Below, piece by piece: positions 26,645-32,205 of a stretch of DNA of 32,205 bases. The notes under the pieces are model-generated. The model searched no databases. It was not told the origin of the DNA and saw only the letters and a list, made by a program, of their open reading frames with translations. Position 1 is the stretch's first letter. Each line of letters begins with the position of its first letter. This stretch comes from an uncultured Acidimicrobiales bacterium (lineage in GTDB: Bacteria > Actinomycetota > Acidimicrobiia > Acidimicrobiales > CALAML01), in assembly GCA_937925845.1 (NCBI GenBank), contig CALAML010000270.1:1-32205 (forward strand). The letters are read 5' to 3'. The translations under genes and the position numbers were made by a program.

Positions 26645-27247
26645 ATGACCACGCCGATCAACCTCATTGCCTGGTCCGGATCGATCCGGGCTGAATCTGT
26701 CAACACCCAACTACTTGACCGGGCCCTCGCGCTGGTGGGGAGCCACGACGGGGTCACCGTCGACCGGGTCAACCTGGCCGACTTCGAGATGCCGCTCTAC
26801 AACCAGGACCTTCAGGAAGCGAGCGACGAACTGCCCGAGGTAGTCACCCAGTTGGGCGACCGCATCACCGCCGCCGACGCGGTGCTGATCGCCTCGCCCG
26901 AATACAACGGTGGCTACTCACCGCTCTTCAAGAACGTCATCGACTGGGTGACCCGGATCAACATGTTCCTGTTCGCCAACAAGTACATGGGCGTGTTGGT
27001 GACGACACCAGGGAGCATGGGGGGAGTGCGCGGCGGCGCCCAGATGGCGCAGCTGTTCGAGAACATGTTCCTCCCCGTGCACCAGCCACCGTTCAGCCTC
27101 GGAAAGTTCTACGAGGCCATCGCCGAGGAATCGATCGAAGGACTCGATGATTGGGTCGCAGCCTACGTGGCCGGAGCGCGAGCCAATGCAGAAAAAGTGG
27201 CGGCTGAGGCCGCAGCCAAGGCCGAGGGTGAAGAAGCCAGCAGCTGA
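26645..27247 (+). CDS. NAD(P)H-dependent FMN reductase
   Basis: A 200-residue flavodoxin-fold reductase. The phosphate loop is WSGSIRAESVNTQLL, and SPEYNGGYSPLFKNVIDW is the signature around the flavin ring. TTPGSMGGVRG follows. It resembles the SsuE/chromate-reductase group that reduces FMN, quinones or azo dyes with NAD(P)H. The C-terminus is an Ala/Glu/Lys-rich helix of about 20 residues. Its TGA overlaps the next ATG by one base (TGATG), so the thioesterase is translationally coupled to it. It may supply reduced flavin to an unlinked monooxygenase, which is an inference from family. Confidence 0.9.
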   Translation: MTTPINLIAWSGSIRAESVNTQLLDRALALVGSHDGVTVDRVNLADFEMPLYNQDLQEASDELPEVVTQLGDRITAADAVLIASPEYNGGYSPLFKNVIDWVTRINMFLFANKYMGVLVTTPGSMGGVRGGAQMAQLFENMFLPVHQPPFSLGKFYEAIAEESIEGLDDWVAAYVAGARANAEKVAAEAAAKAEGEEASS

Positions 27248-28122
27248 TGGGCAGCTCAGAGCCATCGCTCTTTGAACAAACCATGCAGCTTGAGGCCCTC
27301 GGCGACGGCGTGTACGAGCGCGACATCGACCAGACCTGGTGGGGCTGGAACGGCCAGTTCGGCGGGTACATCCTGGCCCTGTCCCTCGAAGCGTGTCGGG
27401 CCCACGTCGCCCCGATGGCGGCCGACCATCGCGAACGGGCCCTCACGCTGCACTTCATGCGGCGCTTCGGCGAAGGTCGCCTCCGCATCGAGATCGCAAC
27501 CGAACGAGCGGGTCGCACCGTGACCAACGTGTCGCTTCGGTTGAGCGTCGACGGGAAAGCGTGCGGCGTGGGCGTGGCTCTCTTTGCCTCCGATCGTCAC
27601 AGCCAGCAATTTCAATCGGCCACTCCGCCCGACCTCACCCCGCCAGCTGCCGACGAAGCACCGCAGCCGTCGCCGATCCCCGCTGCCGCCCTGACCCACT
27701 TCGACATCTGGCCCCGGCACGAGGGCGACCTGTTCAGCGGTGCCGATGTTTCAGAATCGGGCGGCTGGATGCGACTGAAAGAGGTCGGTGGATCCGACGA
27801 ACGGGCGCTGTTCTTTCCCGCTGACGGCTATGTCCCCGCGGGCAACCTGCGGCTGACCGAACCCTCGATCGGCGGCACCCTCGACTTCACCGCCCACTTC
27901 CGTGAACCGGTCCCGACATCGATCATCGAGGATGGCGAACCGGTTCGGGTGGTGCTGCGGGTGGCACGATCAGCCACCGGCTACATCGATGAGGATGCCG
28001 AAATCTGGAGCGTCGATGGCCGATTACTGATGCAGACCCGCCAAACCCGCTACAACGAGATCGTCGATGCCGAGATGCTGGCAACGTTCGCGCCGGCAAA
28101 TGTCGGCGATACTGGTGAATAA
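27247..28122 (+). CDS. Acyl-CoA thioesterase (TesB-like, double hotdog)
   Basis: A 291-residue enzyme that would hydrolyse acyl-CoA to free acid and CoA. The N-terminal hotdog carries WWGWNGQFGGYILALSLEAC and the β-strand RALTLHFMRRFGEG; RAGRTVTNVSLRLSVDGK follows. The C-terminal hotdog includes LDFTAHFREPVPTS and ARSATGYIDEDAEIWSVDGRLL. This is the layout of actinobacterial 4HBT_3 thioesterases. The last seven residues (NVGDTGE, 285-291) and the stop codon lie within a 47-bp palindromic repeat, so that repeat appears to have replaced or extended the original end. It is translationally coupled to the FMN reductase. Confidence 0.85.
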   Translation: MGSSEPSLFEQTMQLEALGDGVYERDIDQTWWGWNGQFGGYILALSLEACRAHVAPMAADHRERALTLHFMRRFGEGRLRIEIATERAGRTVTNVSLRLSVDGKACGVGVALFASDRHSQQFQSATPPDLTPPAADEAPQPSPIPAAALTHFDIWPRHEGDLFSGADVSESGGWMRLKEVGGSDERALFFPADGYVPAGNLRLTEPSIGGTLDFTAHFREPVPTSIIEDGEPVRVVLRVARSATGYIDEDAEIWSVDGRLLMQTRQTRYNEIVDAEMLATFAPANVGDTGE

Positions 28123-28144
28123 TCTGCGCCTAGCGCCGACAATT
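28098..28144 (+). repeat. 47-bp palindromic repeat, copy R1
   Basis: Arms AAATGTCGGCG and CGCCGACAATT (one mismatch) flank a centre with GTGAATAATCTGC. The first half is translated as the end of the thioesterase. It is the first unit of dimer 1; the next unit starts 61 bp on. Confidence 0.85.
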
Positions 28145-28158
28145 CGGACTGCTTCGGC

Positions 28159-28205
28159 AAATGTCGGCGCTACTGGTGAATAATCTGCACCTAGTGCCGA
28201 CATTT
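28159..28205 (+). repeat. 47-bp palindromic repeat, copy R2
   Basis: Perfect 10-bp arms AAATGTCGGC and GCCGACATTT. Inside, CTA/TAG and GGTG/CACC can also pair around loop AATAATCTG, with small bulges. It is separated from R1 by CGGACTGCTTCGGC. Confidence 0.88.
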
Positions 28206-28244
28206 CGGGTTGTTCTTTGGCGTCTGGTAGCTTGCGAGGACTTC

Positions 28245-28270
28245 CTCCTTTGATTGTTTGATCGAAGGAG
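28245..28270 (+). promoter_or_regulatory. Hairpin covering the ribosome site of the DUF559-like gene
   Basis: CTCCTTTGAT (28245-28254) pairs with ATCGAAGGAG (28261-28270), one U-G wobble, six-base loop TGTTTG. The right arm contains the GAAGGAG ribosome site, seven bases before the ATG. Outer GGAC (28238-28241) and GTCC (28272-28275) may add four pairs. If formed in mRNA it would block translation. Confidence 0.55.
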
Positions 28271-28277
28271 TGTCCCT

Positions 28278-29204
28278 ATGGGCGCACCGACTGACCCCGA
28301 CCACGCGCTCGCCGATATTCTTCGACGGCAACACGGTCTGATTTCGCGGTCGCAGGCCTTGAGCATCGGGTTCAACGAGAACCAGATCCGCTACCGCCTC
28401 TCGCGCAAGCTCTGGTTGCAAGTTGACTACCGGGTGTACCGCCACCACTTGATTTCGCCGTCCTGGCACGCCAAGGTCCTTGCGCCATGCCTTTCGCTGG
28501 GTGCCGTCGCCAGCCACAGGACTGCCGCTGCTCTTTGGGAACTGGATGGATTTGCCCGTGGGCGGCCTGAAATCCTTCTTCCAAAGCACGCAGGAAAGCA
28601 ACGGGACGGGATTCGCATTCACGAGACGACGTTGTTTGCTGAGCGCCAGACCACGATGCGGATGGGTATTCCGACAACCGGCATCGAGCGCACGCTGATT
28701 GACCTTGCGAAGGTCGTCCCTCCAGCCAAGCTGCGACAAGCCGTCGACAGTGCTCGTTTGCAGGAACTTGTTGACTGGCCTGGCATCGGGCGGTCATTCT
28801 CGACCCATGCTCGTCGTGGTCGAGACGGTATTGCATCGATGCGCCTCTACCTTGAGGACCACCTCGGCGAGGAGTCAATCCCGCTAAGTGATTGGAGTCG
28901 GCTGGTTGCCGACCTCCTCATTGATGCTGGTTTGCCGGCGCCCGAGCTCGAATACACCGTGGTAGGTCCCGGCTATCGGTACGTGGTCGACCTGGCTTAC
29001 CCGGATCTGCGGGTAGGCATCGAACTCGACAGCGTCACCTGGCACCTCAACCGACAATCGTTTCACGGTGATCGTCGTCGTCTGAACCGTCTCCAGGACC
29101 TGGGCTGGTCGATGCGACTCTTTACATGGGAGGACTACAGCCGCCGACCAGCCGACCTTGTCGCCAGTGTCAGGACGGCCTGCAGGCAGCAGAGGGCCGC
29201 CTAA
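28278..29204 (+). CDS. AbiEi-like/DUF559 protein with Vsr-type nuclease-fold C-terminus
   Basis: A 308-residue protein. Residues 1-60 resemble the AbiEi-type winged-helix domain (LRRQHGLISRSQALSIGFNE, then RYRLSRKLWLQVDYRVYR). The middle carries SHRTAAALWELDG, HETTLF and GIPTTGIERTLIDLA, typical of this actinobacterial family. The C-terminal part (225-300) has the DUF559/Vsr-like core: Asp238 in VVDLAYPDLRVGIELDS, Glu249 and Asp251, FHGDRRRLNRLQDLGWS and a final RLFTW. This resembles the PD-(D/E)xK nuclease fold, although activity is unproven. A longer frame starts at a TTG at 28254, but GAAGGAG fixes the ATG at 28278. The gene is bracketed by two direct copies of a repeat dimer and no partner toxin gene is adjacent, so it looks like a cassette rather than a classic AbiE pair. 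Confidence 0.75.
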   Translation: MGAPTDPDHALADILRRQHGLISRSQALSIGFNENQIRYRLSRKLWLQVDYRVYRHHLISPSWHAKVLAPCLSLGAVASHRTAAALWELDGFARGRPEILLPKHAGKQRDGIRIHETTLFAERQTTMRMGIPTTGIERTLIDLAKVVPPAKLRQAVDSARLQELVDWPGIGRSFSTHARRGRDGIASMRLYLEDHLGEESIPLSDWSRLVADLLIDAGLPAPELEYTVVGPGYRYVVDLAYPDLRVGIELDSVTWHLNRQSFHGDRRRLNRLQDLGWSMRLFTWEDYSRRPADLVASVRTACRQQRAA

Positions 29205-29257
29205 CCGAAATGTCGGCGATACAGGCGAATAATCTGCACCTAGCGCCGACATTTCGG
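29205..29257 (+). repeat. 47-bp palindromic repeat, copy R3 (longest arms)
   Basis: Perfect 14-bp arms CCGAAATGTCGGCG and CGCCGACATTTCGG with a 25-base middle containing GAATAATCTGC. It begins directly after the TAA stop of the DUF559-like gene. Confidence 0.9.
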
Positions 29258-29268
29258 ACTGCTTCGGC

Positions 29269-29315
29269 AAATGTCGGCGATAAAGGTGAATAATCTGTAC
29301 CTAGCGCCGACATTT
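29269..29315 (+). repeat. 47-bp palindromic repeat, copy R4
   Basis: Perfect 11-bp arms AAATGTCGGCG and CGCCGACATTT, 61 bp after the core of R3. The linker to R3 is CGGACTGCTTCGGC, identical to that between R1 and R2. It ends seven bases from the thiolase stop and could act as a bidirectional terminator. Confidence 0.88.
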
Positions 29316-29322
29316 CGGATGG

Positions 29323-30564
29323 CTACTTGCCGACGACGAAGCTCACGCTGGTGGTGCCGGAGCCGCCGATGTTGAGGGTCTGAACGTTGTTGGCGCCTTC
29401 GACCTGGTAGTCGCCGGCGGTGCCGGTGACCTGCTTGTGGGCATCAAGCACCTGGCGACAACCGGTGGCGCCCACTGGGTGACCGGCACCGATCAGCCCG
29501 CCACTGGGGTTGATCGGGATGTGGCCGTCGATGTCGATCCAGCCCTCCTCAACCGCCTTCCAGCTCTCACCGGGATCGGTAATGCCGAAGTGGTCGATGG
29601 CCATGTACTCCGATGTGGTGAAGCAGTCATGGGTTTCGATGGCGTCGATGCCCGACACATCGGCGATCCCGGCCCGCTCCATGGCCTTGGTGATGGTGCT
29701 GCGCACGTGGGGGAGTACATACTGCTCATCGCGGCTCTCGTCGATCTTGTCGGCGAAGCGCAGTCGGGCGGTGTTGTGACCCCAACCCTTGAGTTTGGGA
29801 ATGTCGGCCAAGTCGATGCCCTTGCGCTGGGCGTACTCCTCCGCCTTCGAGCGGCTGGCCAGGAACAGGCTGACGGCACCATCGGTGACCTGCGAACAGT
29901 CGGCCAAACGGATCCGACCGCCGACCTCGGCGTTGTCGTCGCCCCGGCTCATGGCGTGTTCGTAGTTCATGTACCAGGTGCGGGTCTGGGCGTTCGGGTT
30001 CTTCTTGGCGTTGTCGTAGTTGATGCGGCTGATCTCGGCGAGGTGTTCGTCCTTGAGCCCGTAGCGGCGGTCGTACTCGTCGCCGAGCTTGCCGAACAGC
30101 TTCGGGAACGGGAACTCGATGCCATCGGCTTCATCGGCATACCAGGCCGCGGTGCCGAGGAAGGCGCCGCCTTCGCTGGCGGGCACGGTCTTCATCTGCT
30201 CGATGCCGACCACACACTGGAGGTCGTAGCGGCCAGCCTCGATCTCGGCCGAAGCGGCCAGCAATGCGATCGAGCCTGAAGCGCAGGCGGCCTCGTGGCG
30301 ACCGGTCGGCAGGCCGGAAAAGGCCGGATCGACCTCGGTAAAGAAGGCGCCCAGGTGGCCCTGCATGCAATAGAGCTCGGCGGCGAAGTTGCCCACGTGG
30401 GCACTTTCGATTTCCTCGGGATCGATCCCGGTCTCCTCCATGCCGCCCTTGACGGCCTCGCGCATCAGCGCCGAGAAGTGTTTGTTTTCCTTGGACCAGT
30501 TACGGGCAAAGTCGGTTTGGTAACCGCCGAGCACGTAGACCTCTTCGGATGATTGGTTTGCCAT
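29323..30564 (-). CDS. Thiolase-family acyltransferase (SCP-x-like acetyl-CoA acyltransferase)
   Basis: A 413-residue thiolase likely to cleave 3-ketoacyl-CoA with CoA in beta-oxidation, or to make acetoacetyl-CoA. The nucleophile is Cys94 in [31 protein letters not shown], the [17 protein letters not shown] loop with His362 and Cys369, and the C-terminal [15 protein letters not shown] are conserved. The spacing and the DCFT motif resemble the SCP-x/lipid-transfer-type thiolase branch rather than FadA. The frame opens 37 codons earlier, but GAGGAG six bases before the ATG at 30564 fixes the start. It lies 28 bp after the hydroxyacyl-CoA dehydrogenase gene, so the two form an operon and probably act in sequence. 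Confidence 0.9.
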   Translation of the reverse strand: MANQSSEEVYVLGGYQTDFARNWSKENKHFSALMREAVKGGMEETGIDPEEIESAHVGNFAAELYCMQGHLGAFFTEVDPAFSGLPTGRHEAACASGSIALLAASAEIEAGRYDLQCVVGIEQMKTVPASEGGAFLGTAAWYADEADGIEFPFPKLFGKLGDEYDRRYGLKDEHLAEISRINYDNAKKNPNAQTRTWYMNYEHAMSRGDDNAEVGGRIRLADCSQVTDGAVSLFLASRSKAEEYAQRKGIDLADIPKLKGWGHNTARLRFADKIDESRDEQYVLPHVRSTITKAMERAGIADVSGIDAIETHDCFTTSEYMAIDHFGITDPGESWKAVEEGWIDIDGHIPINPSGGLIGAGHPVGATGCRQVLDAHKQVTGTAGDYQVEGANNVQTLNIGGSGTTSVSFVVGK

Positions 30565-30592
30565 GTCGTTCTCCTCGAGTCGGTTCGGCTGG

Positions 30593-31924
30593 TTATGCGG
30601 CGGCGACGAAGTAGCGGCCGGGGTTAAGTCGTTTCTGGGCAAAGAACGCCGGCGCATCGCCAGCCTTGGCGGCATCGCCGATCACGGTGGGGACCGGCAC
30701 TGATGCCTCTTCCATAATCTTGACCGCGTTGGCCGCTCCCATGGTGTCGACCAGAAGCGTGGGCGGGGCCCAGTTGAATCCGGTGGCCATGATGCGGTCG
30801 ATGTCGTCGATGGTTTCGCACACTTCGCCCACCCGATGGAAGGCATAGCTGATGTAGCCGGCCACCACCTTGCGGGTCAGCTTGGCGGCGTCGCCGTCGG
30901 CGTGGACCATCGCGTCCATGCCCTCGGAGTAGCGGCCCTCGGCGTAGGCCTTTACGATCGGTTCGACGTGGCCCATATCGGGCATGGCGATCGAGTCGGC
31001 CGCCTCGTACAGACCGCTCGGGGTGTCGAGCACCATGCGGCCCTCGTCGCCCTTTTTGAAGAAGCCGCCGCCGGTCTTGTCACCGAGCACGCCCTTTTCC
31101 ATCATCTCGGCCATGTAGGTCGGGAGCTTCAGGGTGTCGATAGCTTCGTCGGTTGTTTTGTCACAGATGTTGTCGACGATGGCCCGGTGTACGTCCCAGC
31201 CCACGAGGTCGATCGTGGCCAGCGGGGTGAGGGCCCGGCCGGTGTAGGGGCCGATGATCGAGTCGACCACCAGCGGGCTGTAGGCCTCGGCCAACTGGGC
31301 CGCCTCGTTTAACACCTTGAAGCCGACACGGTTGCCAGCAAAGGCTGGGGTGTCGAAGGTGCGGATGATCTCGCGACCAAGCTTCACCCGGCTGAAGGCT
31401 TCGAGGAAGTCCATCACCGCCGGGTCGGTCTCGCTGTTGGGAATCAGCTCGGTGCCGGTGATGACGTTGGGCGGGTTGAAGAAGTGCAGCCCGCAGAAGT
31501 TCTTACGGAAGGACTCGGAGCGATCAGCGCACAACCCGTTGATCGAGAGGCCGGAACTAACCGTGGCCACGATTGAGTCGTCGCGGCGGGCAGCGTCGAC
31601 CCGCTCGAACAGGGGCTTCTTGATCTCGGGATCCTCGGCCACGGCTTCGAAGATGATGTCAGCGTCGGCCACCACTGACTCGAGGTCGTCATATCCGGCA
31701 CATGCGGAACGATTGGCCACGCTGTCGGAGCGCACCTGCTTGATCGCCGAAGCCAAACCGTCCTTGGCCTTGTCTTCGGTGCGGGCCAGGAATGTCACCT
31801 TCGGAACCGCATGGGTGAAGAGCGCAGCGCTGCCGAAACCCATGGTTCCGTTGGCGCCGAGCACGGCAACGTGGTTGATCGAGCGAGTTTCGAGCGCTTT
31901 GTGGACGGCGTCGTTGTCCATCAT
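30593..31924 (-). CDS. 3-hydroxyacyl-CoA dehydrogenase
   Basis: A 443-residue NAD-dependent enzyme oxidising 3-hydroxyacyl-CoA to 3-ketoacyl-CoA, the substrate of the thiolase encoded next. The Rossmann motif GANGTMG (23-29) has one extra residue compared with GxGxxG. Glu93 in FEAVAED and His147 in HFFNPPN are the catalytic pair region. [17 protein letters not shown] begins the C-terminal helical domain, and a second such domain ([21 protein letters not shown]) follows. The length fits a stand-alone dehydrogenase with a duplicated C-terminal domain, without the hydratase half of FadB. Two adjacent ATGs (31924 and 31921) are possible; GGAG lies about ten bases upstream. Confidence 0.92.
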   Translation of the reverse strand: MMDNDAVHKALETRSINHVAVLGANGTMGFGSAALFTHAVPKVTFLARTEDKAKDGLASAIKQVRSDSVANRSACAGYDDLESVVADADIIFEAVAEDPEIKKPLFERVDAARRDDSIVATVSSGLSINGLCADRSESFRKNFCGLHFFNPPNVITGTELIPNSETDPAVMDFLEAFSRVKLGREIIRTFDTPAFAGNRVGFKVLNEAAQLAEAYSPLVVDSIIGPYTGRALTPLATIDLVGWDVHRAIVDNICDKTTDEAIDTLKLPTYMAEMMEKGVLGDKTGGGFFKKGDEGRMVLDTPSGLYEAADSIAMPDMGHVEPIVKAYAEGRYSEGMDAMVHADGDAAKLTRKVVAGYISYAFHRVGEVCETIDDIDRIMATGFNWAPPTLLVDTMGAANAVKIMEEASVPVPTVIGDAAKAGDAPAFFAQKRLNPGRYFVAAA

Positions 31925-31956
31925 GAGGCGTCAGCTCCAGTGCTGGTTATGTGAGG

Positions 31957-31979
31957 GCCGGACAGTTGCCTGTCCCGGC
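31957..31979. promoter_or_regulatory. Inverted repeat upstream of the beta-oxidation operon
   Basis: GGACAG (31960-31965) and CTGTCC (31970-31975) flank TTGC, extended by GCC/GGC with a one-base bulge. It lies about 35 bp before the dehydrogenase start, so it could be an operator or an mRNA hairpin. Confidence 0.45.
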
Positions 31980-31988
31980 GTAAAGATT

Positions 31989-32008
31989 GTGTCACAGCGA
32001 GTGTCACA
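31989..32008 (-). promoter_or_regulatory. Direct repeat TGTGACAC, two copies 12 bp apart
   Basis: On the minus strand TGTGACAC occurs twice with CTCG-type spacing (copies at 31989-31996 and 32001-32008). The tandem, same-side arrangement upstream of the operon suits an activator site; the regulator is unknown. Confidence 0.4.
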
Positions 32009-32106
32009 TCAGCCAAAGACTCAGGCTTGGTGGCACGACCGACCCCTATGTTACCCACGGGTCACCTCGGCCGTCATCTGTAGTTACTGCCAAGCGCCGA
32101 CCAACA

Positions 32107-32162
32107 CAAGATCTGTGACGCCCAGCGCCGCAAAAACAGGGTGCTGGGCGTCACGAATCTTG
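32107..32162. repeat. Long imperfect palindrome with 20-bp arms
   Basis: CAAGAT (32107-32112) and GTGACGCCCAGC (32115-32126) pair with GCTGGGCGTCAC (32143-32154) and ATCTTG (32157-32162), interrupted only by a two-base mismatch. The spacer is 16 bases. The GCTGGGCG word also occurs in the repeats at 211-389. No gene was seen between 31925 and the window end. Confidence 0.7.
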
Positions 32163-32205
32163 GTGGTGTGGGGTTGACCTCGGCTCAGGGTGGGAGAGGC
32201 TCAGG

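Noticed and set aside
28278-29204. Complete AbiE toxin-antitoxin system
   Set aside because: Only the AbiEi-like/DUF559 protein is present; no adjacent AbiEii-type nucleotidyltransferase toxin gene was found on either side.
28098-29315. CRISPR array
   Set aside because: The repeats are palindromic, come in dimers with the same linker and enclose a gene; there are no variable spacers and no cas genes.

Overview
The window is GC-rich bacterial DNA of actinobacterial character, plausibly from the class Acidimicrobiia. This is a judgement from gene content and style: a Fur-type repressor directly upstream of katG, mycothiol-associated DinB-like proteins, a TylF-type methyltransferase, an AbiEi/DUF559-type protein, GTG and TTG starts, and many start codons only 6-7 nt after a TANNNT -10 box, which suggests leaderless mRNAs. 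No rRNA or tRNA gene, CRISPR array or complete insertion sequence was seen.

Layout. 1-116 is the cut N-terminus of a small membrane protein. 211-389 holds three copies of a 47-bp palindromic repeat. 426-11314 is a minus-strand block: a giant alpha-2-macroglobulin-like lipoprotein without the thioester motif, a membrane GGDEF/EAL c-di-GMP protein, and two coupled methyltransferases. 11442-12730 is thyA-folA with a 4-nt overlap. 12759-16342 (minus) carries a secreted beta-propeller/RTX protein and a probable mesaconyl-CoA hydratase. 16535-19432 is a Fur-type regulator with a palindromic operator, katG and a terminator hairpin. 19448-20170 is an AlkB-like dioxygenase under an SOS-like box. 20211-25339 contains two DinB-superfamily proteins, two TetR regulators, a SAM methyltransferase and a zinc-free alcohol dehydrogenase/quinone reductase, with several palindromic candidate operators. 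25455-28122 holds an M20 peptidase, an FMN reductase and an acyl-CoA thioesterase. 28098-29315 is a DUF559/AbiEi-like gene flanked by two direct copies of a repeat dimer. 29323-31924 (minus) is a 3-hydroxyacyl-CoA dehydrogenase/thiolase operon.

How it fits together. Several modules concern stress: Fur-KatG for peroxide, the AlkB-like protein for alkylation damage, and TetR-oxidoreductase for a small electrophile or quinone. Others concern acyl-CoA metabolism: mesaconyl-CoA hydratase, thioesterase, thiolase and hydroxyacyl-CoA dehydrogenase.

The least explained structure is the 47-bp repeat family (eight copies, conserved GAATAATC centre, 61-bp tandem period). One repeat supplies the end of the thioesterase reading frame, and two repeat dimers bracket a putative nuclease-fold gene whose Shine-Dalgarno site lies in a hairpin. 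All calls rest on reading the sequence; no database search was run.
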